A stretch of DNA of 64,000 bases from Eunapius fragilis (GCA_963681505.1 OY811972.1:14782625-14846624); one strand, 5' to 3'. Positions 42,651 through 54,206 are shown, counted from the stretch's first letter. Notes: generated from the letters alone by a model not told the origin. Translations and numbers: made by a program.

Positions 42651-43157
42651 CTACCCCCTCCCATTTAGGGAAAGAGCCATGCTTTATGGGACATCACATG
42701 CCATAAAAAAGGGGTGCTAAATTGGAAGTAATCAAAAGGACAGTTGATATCACACACACAATTTTTTTTACAAACTTGGATCACTCTTTGCATACTCCTG
42801 TTACGTCCCGCCAAGAGCAGTTAAAAACATATATATGCCATGGTTACGTTAGTGTGATGTAGTTAATACAAAGGGTTCCCAGACCCTTACAATAAGTTAT
42901 AATTCTTTTTTTTTTAATAATCGCATATATAATCTACAACCTGTTCTAACCATACAGGTACTACACAACCTCTATAACATGCCAGCGCAATACAAATACT
43001 TCATGGAATTTTTATTGACAGATAGTAACTACATGTTCTCAGCCTGTTGAGAGTGAACCACAATTATAGCGTTGCTTTAATTGTTACTGCATGTGATGAC
43101 ATTTATATTACCTGTGTAGGTTTTGTGGCACGAAGCATAGTCGCTAAGTACAGAACA

Positions 43158-43398
43158 GTGTCCAGCAAAATCACCCTTGTGATACTTTTTCAAATTTTCC
43201 AGGGCAAGCAAAAGAAAAGTAACGCTAGCATTGAAATGTATGGCTAATTAGAAATTCAGTGCCTAATAACTTTATGATGGATAGTCCAATTTAGGATGCG
43301 TAAGGACCATTTGATAGAAAGCTCTTCGGAGTTTATGGAAAATCAAAAAATTTGAAAACTTGAAAAACTACTCAAAAAGGGTGATTTTGCCGGACACT
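43158..43398. mobile_element. MITE, 240 bp, family also at 47730
   Basis: Ends AGTGTCC and GGACACT with matching continuing (GCAAAATCACCCT against AGGGTGATTTTGC). The same sequence layout, more diverged, is at 47730-47959. No coding capacity. Confidence 0.75.
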
Positions 43399-43424
43399 TT
43401 TCCATTTAACTTATAATCTTTGAC

Positions 43425-43448
43425 CAGAGATAATATATATTATCTCTG
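43425..43448. repeat. 24-bp perfect palindrome
   Basis: CAGAGATAATAT followed by its exact complement. A close relative is at 53454-53477. Function unknown. Confidence 0.8.
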
Positions 43449-43459
43449 CTTTGACGCAC

Positions 43460-44225
43460 TTCGTTTTGTCACCATGACAGCCATAACTATAAGGGGTAAA
43501 GATTTACCGGCTCTCTGGCCATCCCACTGTGGACCAAAATACATAGCAACTACCTCCCCGCCAACACTGAATACTGCCTGGTGTTATCAGAGGTACGCAG
43601 ACCAGCACATCTTGTTGCAAATGCATATGTACACGTACTAGGGTGGAAAAAAAATCTTACAACATACACACACACACAAAAAAAACATATTGTCACAGCT
43701 TCAAGGGTCAGTTGGCCATGATTGGTGGAGGGGGTGTGGTCAAGTCCTGGGCAATGTCTTCGAGAATGGTCACTAGTTCGTCCAAATCACAAACACCCTT
43801 AGAATCCTTACTGGCCTGGTTACAGGAGAAAGATTTTTTTAAAGTTCAGTCTGCTTATCCCCAACCATTCATGCCAAATGGCATGTTTGTTAAGGAACAG
43901 ACCTTCACTCGACACATCCCTCCTCCCCACTGTGTGCAGCTAGCTCGTTCCCAGGCCACCTCTACAACATCTGCCCCCCCCCCCCCCCCCCTAGCTAGAC
44001 CTTTGTCACAATGTGTGCTTGAAAAAAAACTCCAAGGCACACTGACATGTATACTTAAAGTACAGGCATACTGACAGGCTTATAGTACAGGCATACTGAC
44101 ATGCTTATAGTACAGGCATACTGACAGGCTTAAATACAGGCATACTGACAGGCTTATAGTACAGGCATACTGACATGCTTATGGTACAGGCATACTGACA
44201 GGCTTAAATACAGGCATCTGACATG
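43460..44225. repeat. Duplicated block, copy 2, with 25-bp minisatellite
   Basis: Second copy of 37725-38560: the block (to about 44040) plus about seven units of the 25-bp repeat. The minus-strand open frame of the first copy is interrupted here. Confidence 0.75.
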
Positions 44226-44519
44226 CTTGTTCACATTAAACCAACAAAGCACTCACTTGAACCAGTTATGGCTACACTCCTACATGCATGACTTACCCCC
44301 TACAAGGTGTGCTGGCATGCACACATGATACAATCTATTCTCTGCACAAATTCCCCGCTGCTCAATACACATCAAGTGAGGGGCAACTCACGTTGTCAGA
44401 AGAAGAGACAGGAACTGATGGTGTGGTGTTAGGTGTGGTGGGAGAGTCGAAGGAGGTCGGGTTGACAGCCTGCTGGTTAGGTGTTTGAAAACAAGGGGAT
44501 GTGTGAGAGAGGGAAGAGG

Positions 44520-44632
44520 AGGAAGGAGGAGGTGTGGTGGTGGTGGTGGAGGAGGAGGAAGGAGGAGGTGTTAGGTGGTGGTGGTGGTGGAGGAGGAGGA
44601 GGAGGAGGAGGAGGAGGAGGAGGAGGAGGAGG
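44520..44632 (+). repeat. (GGA/GGT)n repeat
   Basis: Purine-rich trinucleotide repeat; pure GGA in 44591-44632. Confidence 0.95.
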
Positions 44633-44739
44633 AGAGTATGATTATCAAATTCGGAGCACTCATGGGTGGTATGCACACACCATAATAATTATTTTACTAA
44701 AAGGCCACCACTCAGACACATTCACCTCTCACATCATAC

Positions 44740-44740
44740 A

Positions 44741-44812
<72 letters not shown>
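44740..44812. repeat. (CA)n microsatellite
   Basis: Pure CA run; a second run lies at 45047-45100. Confidence 0.97.
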
Positions 44813-44813
<1 letters not shown>

Positions 44814-45042
44814 TCACACACGCACATTTAAGTATGCGGCCCAACTGGGTACGATGTCTCCCCATGACCATCCTCCTCCCCATGACCTCCCTCCTCCCCA
44901 TGACCCACCTTCCTCTTCCCCGTACCTGTACCTCCCTACACACACCCATCACTCCCACCTGACTCACATTAGCACCACCGGGCCATGGAGATGTTGGGTC
45001 CGTAGGAGTCTGTGCAGAGCATAGGGATAAGTACACCATACG

Positions 45043-45099
<57 letters not shown>

Positions 45100-45100
<1 letters not shown>

Positions 45101-46570
45101 ACCCACATCACACACCCCACACATCCACACACACCACACACATCCACACACCACACACACACTTACACCAACAGGCCAAGGAGACAATGGGCAAATAGAT
45201 GCCTGTGGGAAATGTCACTCAAGATAAGAACATACACGCACACACAAGGGCAAGTAAAAACTGGACCAGACAAGCACAAAACCAGTGTGTGAACACACAA
45301 GTATCTACATGTAATGTACCAAGAACCTAATGACTCTACCAGCTCTCCATAACCCGTCCATACTAACTCTTCCCCAGTCCTGCACAATACCTCTTCCCCA
45401 GCCCCCCAAAATAACCTCCTCTCTAATCTTCCGCACGGTTCCCCCCCCCCCCCCCCTCCGTTTTAACATGTACCTCCTCCCCAGTCCAAAATGGACACAC
45501 GCGATAAGCTTACGTGTGGGGGAATTTGTGGGGGCCAAGGTGAGGCGGGAACAGATGACGTCTAATGGTGGTGGTGGTGGGAGGAGACAGTTGTGAAAGA
45601 CCGTCGTGTGTGCACTTGTAACAACCGTTGGCACACAACAACGTGCACGTATACACACATGCACACATATATATGTGACACTACCATCCACACAATTATG
45701 CAAAGGTACATAAATGCCCCCCCCCCCCCCCCTTCTTCCCACAAGCCCCTAGCAGAGAAACGTGCATATCTCCATAAACGTCTTAGTGTCCACAAAATAT
45801 TTTTCAACATTTCAGGTACTCCTTAACAGAAGACGAAGCTGTACAGATTTAAACACAAGCCATTCTTCGATGATCAGCAAATAACTTGTATGTCATATGA
45901 CTGCATGCCAGCTCCCCCCCCCCCCCCCCCAACACACACACACACACTCCTTTCCCTTACAAGGCAGCACTGTAAAACTAATGAATAACTATTCATGCAT
46001 GGTGTATAATTAGAAAACCTGGTCTTTTGCCATATACTAGTTATACAATCAGCTTTAAGTTAAGGTGACATGTGGAGCATTCATATGAACCTAACATACA
46101 CACCCTCACCCTTGATCACTACTAGATATCGGTATCAGAGCTTTGCACAACTATAAGTGTATCATTGAAGTACACTACACAAGTCCCAATGGTACACCTC
46201 ACCAAGGACACACCCTCACCAAGGACACACCCTCATCAAGGACACACCCTCATCAAGGACACACCCCTTACCATGGACACACCCTCACCAAGCCAAGGAC
46301 ACACCCTCACCAAGGACACACCCCTTACCATGATAGTTGAGGCAGGACTTGTGGGATCAGTGTGGAATGAACTGATGCGTGTTTACATGCAAGAGAGAGG
46401 AGCAAACAAGTCAACACCCTCAAGGCATGCACCCCTTCCCCTTCCGCACTTTTCTTCCACACTCACTATCTTCCTACCCATCACCCTCCCTCCCTACCCT
46501 CTCCTTCCCTTCCCTTCTCCCCCCCCCCCCTCCCCCCTCCTTTCCCTCCTTCCCTCCACCTCCCTCTCTC
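45100..46570. other. No supported gene; low-complexity 3' flank of STAT
   Basis: Contains C-runs, CA-rich stretches and a short tandem of ACACCCTCACCAAGG at 46198-46330. No protein family recognised. Confidence 0.5.
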
Positions 46571-46573
46571 TCC

Positions 46574-49500
46574 CTACCTTGCACGATAGCTGTAAGGGGT
46601 ACCGGGCAAGCTGAACTCAAGTATCTCTGCAGGCACACTGGTCCTCAGCTCCGAGCCGTAGTACCCATCTGGGTTGGGTACAAAGTACCAAGGCAGTGCA
46701 GCCTGTAGCTCTGTGGGCACGTAGCCATCCCTCCCTCGCTCGGCAGCTGAGGGGAGTGTAGGTGGAAGGTGTGAGGGAGGGTGTTCAAAGAAAGGTGTAA
46801 GGAGGAGGAGGTGAAGGAGGGGAGGTGGAGGTAGTAGAGGGGAGGAGGGGTGAAAGAGGGGTGGAGGGGTGAAACAGGGGTGGAGGTAGAGGAGGGTGAA
46901 GGGAGAAGGGTGGGAGAGGTGGAGAAGGAGTGGAATAGGTGGAGGAGGAGGAGGAAGGGAGGAGGAGGTGGAGGAGGGGTGGAGGGGAGGAAGTTATTGG
47001 AATGATCAGGATGTTATAGATGAGGGGTGGAGCTACCTTATAGGTTGGGGGTGTGGCTTACTTATAGGTGGGGCATAATACTTCTTGAATAGCTCATCCT
47101 TTGGTATGTTGGGGTAGAGATAGACCAGATGTTTCAGGTCATGTATCCTGTACAGGGAGTGAAGTGTTTTAAGATGGGTGATGGGAGAGCAGGATTACTT
47201 AAGACGAGTGAAGGGAGGGAAGGGTTAAGATGGGTGAAAGGAGGGAAGGGTCTAGCGGGTGTTAGTAAATACAAATGTTAACAGAAGATGAAGCCCCGTC
47301 CCTCCCCCACCCCCTTCCTCCCCCCAGGTGAGGGCATACCGGTCTGGCAGTGGCCTTATTTCAAGGTCTCGTTTGTGCCAAGGCTTTAGGTCGATGACAG
47401 ACAAGTGCACACCTAGCACTGGGTCCACTTCCTCTGCAGTGGGATAGGAGGGGAAACACAATACCATATATGGTTGCACTGATATTTGTGCTTGACATGG
47501 TGAAACAATGACGTACATGTAACAGTAAAGTATCGCACATAAGCCCCACCCCCTCCGCCTCCATGAATTTTTTATTTTTAAAACACAGTTGTTTAACCCC
47601 TTAACCATGGACATTTCTGCGCTACCCTTTTTTTTTTTCAAAACCATCACTTTGAAGTGTTATTATGGAAACATAACTGTTGAAACAAAAGGATTTTTTA
47701 TGTGGTCTGGAGGGGCTTGTATATGGAATAGTGTCCTGCAAAAAATCACCCTTGTGATACTTTTTCAGGACAAACAAAAAAAAAAAACTAAAGAAAAGTA
47801 ACGCTCGCTATAAAATGAAGGGCTAATTATAAATCCAGTGTTTCATAGCTCTGTGATGGATGGTCCAGTGTTTGATAGATCTGCTCCTTGCAGTTCACGG
47901 AAAATTAAAAAATTTGAACAACTTGAAAAATGTCCCAGAAGGGTGATTTAGCTGAACACATGTATGCAGTTGTGATCGCACCCTCGGAAGTAAATTCTAA
48001 TAGAAGAGTTAATTAATTGACACTTGCCTTTCACCCATGACAGAGACACGCCCCCTGGTTCTCGCTCGCTGAACCTGATGATAAACGTGCCGGGCTGAGA
48101 TTGTAGGAGCATGTCGCGGGCATCAGCCCTGTCTACGAAGCCATGGATGGCCCTGAGGGAGGGACGAGGGTGTGAAGTGATGGTGGAGGTACAGGTGAGG
48201 GAGGGAGTGGGTGGAATGAGGGTGGTGGTGGAGGTACAGGTGAGGGAGGGAGTGGGTGGGATGAGGGTGATGGTGGAGGTACAGGTGATGGAGGTAGTGG
48301 GTGGGATGAGGGTAGTGGTGGAGGTACAGGTGAGGGAGGGAGTGGGTGGAATGAGGGTGGTGGTGGAGGCAAAGGTCAGAGGATGTAACTGAAGAGACAT
48401 TCGCTTTTAAAAACAAAAATTCAATATGTCGCTACAGACACACATGTACATGTACACACACACACAACATACACACACACATACACTATGGCTAGGTGAA
48501 CCTTTTGACTGTACATAAAGGATTCCAAAGATGTGGTGCACAACACTTATAGTACTTCTGCAATCCTTTGGCCTGCACACCTCATGTGGCCATATACAGA
48601 TGCTCCAAACACATACATGTACACTAGTTGACACACTAACATGCACATGACACTAGTTGACACACTAACATGCACACATAAACACTAGTTAACACACGAA
48701 CATGCACACATAAACACTAGTTAACACACTAACATGCACACATAAACACTAGTTGACACACTAACATGCACATATAGACACTAACACACATGGTCACTAA
48801 CACACATGGTCACTTACCCATCTCCCCACTCCTTGGCAAGGGTGGACTTCACAAAGTCCATATTTCTGAACAGCCACTCCCAAAAGGTCACCTTCTGACC
48901 GCGCTTCATCTCCTACATGGGTGTGTGGTGTTAAGGACAAGACAACAATATATCAAAGTGCTTAACAGTCAGGGGACTAAATAACCAAGGTGACCACATA
49001 GCTAGGTGACTTGACTACCTAACCTAACCAAGGTGACCATTTAAAAGTGACTACCTACCTAACCAAGGTGGCTACCTAACCAAGGTGTAAGTCCCCTTAC
49101 ATTATTATGGTGGGGGACATGATGAGTTGGGGGGGGGGGGGGGGGGGGGGGAGGGGAACTGAGGATGGGGAGGAGGGGATGATTCATAAATGGTTTTTAT
49201 GTGGTCATTTCAAAGCACATCAAAAGGTTCTACGTATTTCAGAGGAATGTGTCACGCCTCATACCTCAAATGTAAGGTATCAAATGGTGTTGGCGCGTGT
49301 GTGTGTGACAGCTGACCTTAGAAAGAATGTGCTTGCTCATCACGATGTCATCAATCTTCTCGTGGGATTCTTATCCAAATGAGGCGTATTAAGAATGAGG
49401 AGAGAGGTGTGATGGTGGAGTGGGGAAGTGTGATGGTGCAGTGGGAGGTGTGATGATGGAGTGGGGAGGAGGGGTGTGATGGTGCAGTGGGGAGGGTGTG

Positions 49501-50008
49501 ATGGTGCAGTGGGAAGGAGAGGTGTGATGGTGCAGTGGGGAGGATGGGTGTGACGGTGCAGTGGGAAGGGTGTGATGGTGCAGTGGGAATGAGAGGTGTG
49601 ATGGTGCAGTGGGAATGAGAGGTGTGATGGTGCAGTGGGGAGGAGGGGTGTGATGGAAGGTGTGATGGTGCAGTGGGAATGAGAGGTGTGATGGTGCAGT
49701 GGGAATGAGAGGTGTGATGGTGCAGTGGGGAGGAGGGGTGTGATGGTGCAGTGGGGAGGAGGGGTGTGGTGGTGGGGAGGGATGTGTGAAGGTGCAGTGG
49801 GGAGGGATGTGTGAAGGTGCAGTGTGATGGTGCATGATGAGGGTGAGAGGGAGGGAGAGAGGGTACCTTTCCCCAGGAGTTTTCTCCCCAGGTAATCCAG
49901 TTGCTGCTGGGTTAGACCACGCCCACAGTGGGCTAAAAAGAAGTCTGAAAACCCCTGAGCCAGTCGACTCCAGGGTACACTGTCTGGCACACTGAACAAA
50001 ATTCTGCC
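46574..50008 (-). CDS. STAT: STAT transcription factor, C-terminal half (linker, SH2, phosphotyrosine tail)
   Basis: Seven exons on the minus strand: 50008-49867, 49369-49317, 48912-48818, 48152-48028, 47433-47340, 47147-47062 and 46746-46574. All join in phase into one frame ending at TAG 46576-46574 (about 255 residues). The linker shows VPWSRLAQGF and RGLTQQQLDYLGRKLLG, then TFWEWLF and WGDGAIHGFV. The SH2 core is GTFIIRFSEREPGG with the phosphate-binding Arg, followed by KRDLEIRPLPDR and HLVYLYPNIPKDELFKKYY. DGYVPTEL supplies the likely phosphotyrosine at the position used in STAT5. It would dimerise on Janus-kinase-type phosphorylation and enter the nucleus. The intron after 48028 uses a GC donor (AAAG|GCAAGT); the frame supports it. 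The 5' exons (coiled coil, DNA binding) lie upstream, at least one probably in the N gap. Confidence 0.92.
47730..47959. mobile_element. MITE, second copy
   Basis: Relative of 43158-43398, starting TAGTGTCCTGCAAAA and ending in GGGTGATTTAGCTGAACAC. Lies in the STAT intron upstream (gene sense) of the 47433 exon. Confidence 0.7.
48178..48372. repeat. 45-bp VNTR in a STAT intron
   Basis: About four copies of a G-rich 45-bp unit containing GTGGAGGTACAGGTGAGG. It lies beside the acceptor of the SH2 exon and on the gene strand forms a pyrimidine-rich tract. Confidence 0.92.
48605..48800. repeat. Imperfect 30-35 bp tandem repeat
   Basis: Five or six units of ACACTAGTTGACACACTAAC followed by ATGCACACATAA, in a STAT intron. 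Confidence 0.85.
49395..49840. repeat. GGTGTGATGGTGCAGTGGG VNTR in a STAT intron
   Basis: Many variable units of about 20-27 bp built on GTGATGGTGCAGTGGG. Long proline/threonine frames on the minus strand are artefacts of this repeat. Confidence 0.93.
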
Positions 50009-50019
50009 CTGAAAGTAAT

Positions 50020-50302
50020 GGTGTATGATGGTGTACAGGTGATGGTGTACAAGTGATGGTGTATAGGTGATGGTGTACAAGTGATGGTGTATAGGTGATG
50101 GTATACAAGTGATGGTGTATAGGTGATGGTGTACAGGTGATGGTGTACAGGTGATGGTGTACAAGTGATGGTGTACAGGTGATGGTGTACAAGCGATGGT
50201 GTACAAGTGATGGTGTACAGGTGATGGTGTACAGGTGATGGTGTACAAGTGATGGTGTACAAGTGATGGTGTACAGGTGATGGTGTACAGGTGATGGTGT
50301 GC
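50020..50302. repeat. 14-bp VNTR (GATGGTGTACAAGT)
   Basis: About twenty units of GATGGTGTACA(A/G)GT immediately upstream (gene sense) of the 50008 exon, in a STAT intron. Confidence 0.95.
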
Positions 50303-50340
50303 AAGAGGTGAAAGTATGAACATGCAAAATATCCACTTAC

Positions 50341-50540
50341 NNNNNNNNNNNNNNNNNNNNNNNNNNNNNNNNNNNNNNNNNNNNNNNNNNNNNNNNNNNN
50401 NNNNNNNNNNNNNNNNNNNNNNNNNNNNNNNNNNNNNNNNNNNNNNNNNNNNNNNNNNNNNNNNNNNNNNNNNNNNNNNNNNNNNNNNNNNNNNNNNNNN
50501 NNNNNNNNNNNNNNNNNNNNNNNNNNNNNNNNNNNNNNNN
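50341..50540. other. Assembly gap of 200 N
   Basis: The gap begins right after a minus-strand GTAAGT at 50340-50335, a consensus donor. A STAT exon probably lies at the near edge of the gap or ends exactly there. The far side is GGAGG repeat, which likely caused the gap. Confidence 0.95.
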
Positions 50541-50828
50541 GAGGGGAGGAGGGGGATGAGGGTGAGAGGAGGGGGATGAGGTGGGGGAGGAGGGGGATGA
50601 GAAGGGGGAGGAGGAGGGGGAGGAGGAGGAGGGGGAGGAGGGGGAGGAGGAGGGGGAGGAGGGGGGAGGAGGGGGAGGAGGAGGGGAGGAGGAGGGGGAG
50701 GAGGAGGGGGAGGAGGGGATGGGGTGGGGAGGGGGGGATGAGGAGGGGAGGAGGGGGAGGAGGGATGGGGAGGGGAGGAGGGGGATGAGGAGGGGAGGAG
50801 GGGGATGAGGAGGGGGAGGAGGGGAATG
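50541..50828 (+). repeat. (GGA/GGGGA)n low-complexity tract
   Basis: Purine repeat with GGATGAG and GGAGGAG units. No gene. Confidence 0.97.
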
Positions 50829-51473
50829 AGGCAGACAGTCAATGAAGTAGCGATATAACTACTCACCCCTTAACCCTACGGAGGAGAAAGCCAGGCCACT
50901 CTCTGTATGTACTCAAAGTGGGCAATGTATCAGGGGAGGTTGTGGAACCTCCCACCATGATGTGTGACACACGACAGTGTGCCCCGGGGCCTGTACCACA
51001 ACGGAAGTCCCCCCTGGGCCTGTACTGCCCCCCTGGAGCATGTGCCACCATAGCAGTGCCCCCCTGAGGCCTCTACCTCACCTGGGGGAAGGTATAAAGG
51101 GAAGAAACAGAAGTACACAAGTGCAGGATTGTGTTGCTACACTGTAAAACTACAAACCCTCCCCCCTCTCTCCTCCTGCCCCTCCTCCCTCCCCCTCCCA
51201 CCTCTTGCCCCTCCCACCTCTCCTTAGCTGCAGTAAATGTGCTATTGCTGTCATCTCTTTTTTTCTGATGCCCCTCCCCTCCCCACCCCCACTCTCCCTT
51301 TCTTGTTTCTCTCCACCATGATTGTTACCATATCTCCTCTGTGTCCCACCTCCTCCCCTCTCCAACCCCTCCCCTCTTTCCAGGGATATGGCTTCTGCAC
51401 CAGTCCTGTACAAGTTTAAATTCTATATCACTTGAAAAGCATCATTTGCAACACCCATTACACCCATTAGTCT

Positions 51474-51602
51474 GCATTGACCTGGGTACTGGTCCTAGAG
51501 ACTGGTCCAAGAGTTTGCATTGACCTGGGTACTGGTCCTAGAGACTGGTCCAAGAGTTTGCATTGACCTGGGTACTGGTCCTAGAGACTGGTCCTAGCTC
51601 AG
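51474..51602 (+). repeat. 43-bp tandem repeat, three units
   Basis: Unit contains GCATTGACCTGGGTACTGGT and CCTAGAGACTGGTCCAAGAG. Non-coding. Confidence 0.92.
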
Positions 51603-51879
51603 GTTGTCAAATTTCATGTTTGGATGACATGCACCCAGCTTATGTAAAAAAGAGCATGCACAAATGGTTTCCAGCATTGTGCGACTGAGATGTACCGTGC
51701 TCTGAACCCACCACCATTCATCTTCTGTAAATAGTGCAATGGTCAAGTGCCATAGTTGTTATGATACCGCCTTTTGTTCTGTCATGTAGCTGCATGTGGG
51801 CAAATCAGTTCAGACGTATTGAACCAACACATGCACAATTAGAGATGGATACCACTCTGGTAGGGCAGATACAGACAAT

Positions 51880-52640
51880 CTGGGTGAGTTCCCTGTTCCC
51901 AAAGGGTAGGTGTGTACATGTGGACCCAATGCCACACATGGTTCCTCAATGCCGGATCAACTTGTGACCACTAAATTAAAATTAAATTATTCGTGTATCA
52001 TCTTCTCTGGAGAGGTTTGTCACCTCTGTAAGTTCTAAAGCAGATCCAGACATTATGATGACAGTTCCCTGTTCCCACAAGGTAGGTGTGTACATGTGAG
52101 GATGGGGGACCCAACACCATGCGTAGTTCCCTAATGCCTGGACCAACTTGTGAGTGACCTCCCCAAATCAAACTATTCCTGTATCATCTTCACTGGAGAT
52201 GTTTGCCACCTGTGTATGCTCTAAAGCTGATCCCATGTTCATATGTACACACCTGCCCTTAGAAACAGAGGTGGCATCCATCACCAGTGAAGATGATGCG
52301 TATGAGTAATTTCATTGGGGGGGGTCTGTCACAGGTAGGTCCAGCATTGGGAACTACACGTGGCGTTGGGTTCCCCCATCCTCACATGAGCTCCCCGTAT
52401 GGACTTACTCATTTGGGGGAGCCACTCACAAGTTGGTCCTGGCATTGGGGAACTACGGATGGCGTTGGGTCCCCCATCCTCACATGTACCCCGGCACGTG
52501 GAGCTGTTCTAACGAACCTGCTTCGTTTTCGCCCTCAAGAAATTGCCAATGCCAGCGGCAATACATAATTCCAGCGATTTGGAACACCATGTGGTGTTGG
52601 GTGTGCCATTCTTACATGTACACATGTGCCCTTTGGAAAT
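51880..52640. repeat. Cluster of inverted repeats
   Basis: Segments around 51890-51965 and 52070-52165 are reverse complements of 52322-52380 and 52430-52497 (shared GTTGGGTCCCCCATCCTCAC and ACAAGTTGGTCC). The arrangement looks like a decayed palindromic or foldback element. The short frames are not conserved. Confidence 0.7.
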
Positions 52641-53142
52641 AAGCTGGAACACTGTCACCAGATTGTCTGGATCTGCTTTGGAAGTTACATTGGTGGATCC
52701 ATCCCCAGTGAACAGCAAGCATGAATAAGTCCATACAGGGAGCTCAAGAATGGTCTGCTGAGACCAAGCCATTATTGACTGCTGCAGTTAATCTCAGAAC
52801 TGTATCAAATTTTTAATTTGCCAAACAATGCAATGGTACATTTATGGTGGTTAAAGTGTTTGTGTGTGTGACATGTGTTAAGTGAAAGTGTTGGTAGATG
52901 TAATCAGATGTATGCTTTTGTATTGATAGGGGAAACCTGAGGTGGAATATATAATTAGAATTATTGATCTGATTTAAGAGGCACAGAGAAGCAGTGGATA
53001 ATAACACATTCTAATATTGATGTTTGAAACGTTACAACTAGTGACAGTTACCATGCAAATACGTTGTTTTGGAAGACAAATTATCCTCTTTCTAATGAAA
53101 GTAAATACCAGTTTGAAAAAATTATTGCGTAGACGTGATATA

Positions 53143-53322
53143 GGGGCGTCTCCAAACTGTCATCTTGACGTTAGGAGGGGGGGGGTCAGGCACGTGATGT
53201 TTTCAGAAGTACTGAATTTTAAAAAGGCTTCACGACATTGGATATCACGGACGTAATGAGGGGGTGTTATAATGAAACGTCACAATGACGTTATCTTTCC
53301 AAAATAGTGTGGAGACGCCCCC
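53143..53322. mobile_element. Small MITE-like inverted repeat
   Basis: Ends GGGGCGTCTCC and GGAGACGCCCC are exact complements 180 bp apart, with further loosely complementary GACGTTA words inside. Located 260 bp beyond the H2B 3' end. Confidence 0.5.
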
Positions 53323-53453
53323 AAGACAGGCGACGTGCGATATCTATGGCGGTTGAAATTAAGCTTGAAATTACTCTGGCTTTTGTATGTACTTGCGACT
53401 GACTACGCTAGGCAGGATGATGCTCACGAAATCAAAGAAGCCATTGTGCATAA

Positions 53454-53477
53454 CCAGAGATAATATATTATCTCTGG
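53454..53477. repeat. 24-bp perfect palindrome
   Basis: CCAGAGATAATA followed by its exact complement; relative of 43425-43448. It lies 45 bp beyond the H2B stem-loop. Confidence 0.8.
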
Positions 53478-53520
53478 CATAACATGGCAGATTTGAGGTG
53501 AAAAGCTTCGTATAAATGGT

Positions 53521-53536
53521 GGCTTTAAAAAAAGCC
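53521..53536 (-). terminator. Histone 3' stem-loop of H2B
   Basis: On the minus strand GGCTTTTTTTAAAGCC followed by ACCA, the 16-nt stem-loop bound by SLBP that ends replication-dependent histone mRNAs. Located 46 nt after the H2B stop. Confidence 0.93.
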
Positions 53537-53581
53537 GTTAAAATAGTGCCAGCGACAGCCATGAAAGGAAGTAGAAGCAGT

Positions 53582-53950
53582 CTACTTGCTGCTGGTGTAC
53601 TTGGTCACAGCCTTGGTACCCTCGCTCACCGCGTGCTTAGACAGCTCACCAGGAAGGTGGAGTCTCACGGCAGTCTGGACCTCCCGGCTGGTGATGGTGT
53701 GCTTCTTGTTGTAGTGGGCCAGGCGGGACGCCTCGGTGGCTATCCTCTCGAAGATGTCGTTCACGAACGAGTTCATGATGCTCATGGCCTTGCTGGAGAT
53801 GCCGGTGTCTGGGTGGACCTGTTTCATCACCTTGTAGATGTAGATGGAGTAGCTCTCCTTGCGGAGCTTCTTCTTCTTGCTCTTCTCTCCGGGCACCTTT
53901 GGCTTGGCGGCTGCCTTCTCTCCCTTCTTGCTTGCGACCTTTCCTGGCAT
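53582..53950 (-). CDS. H2B: Histone H2B
   Basis: Complete 122-residue intronless H2B. A lysine-rich N-terminal tail ([18 protein letters not shown]) is followed by the histone fold starting [20 protein letters not shown], with [20 protein letters not shown] and the C-terminal helix [17 protein letters not shown] including the usual ubiquitinated lysine in AVTKYTS. It pairs with H2A in the nucleosome. It shares a 256-bp divergent promoter with H2A, and a TATA box lies about 56 bp upstream of the ATG. With its stem-loop it is a replication-dependent gene. No defects. Confidence 0.97.
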   Translation of the reverse strand: MPGKVASKKGEKAAAKPKVPGEKSKKKKLRKESYSIYIYKVMKQVHPDTGISSKAMSIMNSFVNDIFERIATEASRLAHYNKKHTITSREVQTAVRLHLPGELSKHAVSEGTKAVTKYTSSK

Positions 53951-54206
53951 TTGTGTTCGCTTCGAATGAACTGAACTGATGATCGGAACTGCCGAGAGGC
54001 GTTTCTATTTATAATCATTTCAACTTCCGCTTGGCGCCGGATCACTTTTAAGCTAACCAATCGCATCGCCGATTTGAGCAAGTGATCCGCTTAATCTAAT
54101 TGGGCGAAATGTTTATCCACAAAGTTATCCTCGTCGCTTCTACAAAAAGGGCGGGAGGACACTTTTTTTACTTACTATTACTGTTTGTGACCACATCGCT
54201 TACACA
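53951..54206. promoter_or_regulatory. Divergent H2B-H2A promoter
   Basis: 256 bp between the two start codons. TATA box for H2B on the minus strand (TATAAATA, 54013-54006), a CCAAT box in each orientation (AACCAATCG near 54055-54063 and ATTGGGCG near 54098-54106), and a weaker TACAAAAA near 54141 toward H2A. The arrangement is typical for paired core histone genes. Confidence 0.75.

Noticed and set aside
49340-50866. 508-codon proline-rich minus-strand frame
   Set aside because: Crosses the N gap and consists of VNTR translations around the true STAT exon; not a protein.
50868-51110. Possible further STAT exon on the minus strand
   Set aside because: A donor-like GGTGAG exists, but no frame gives STAT-like sequence and the region is an imperfect G-rich repeat.
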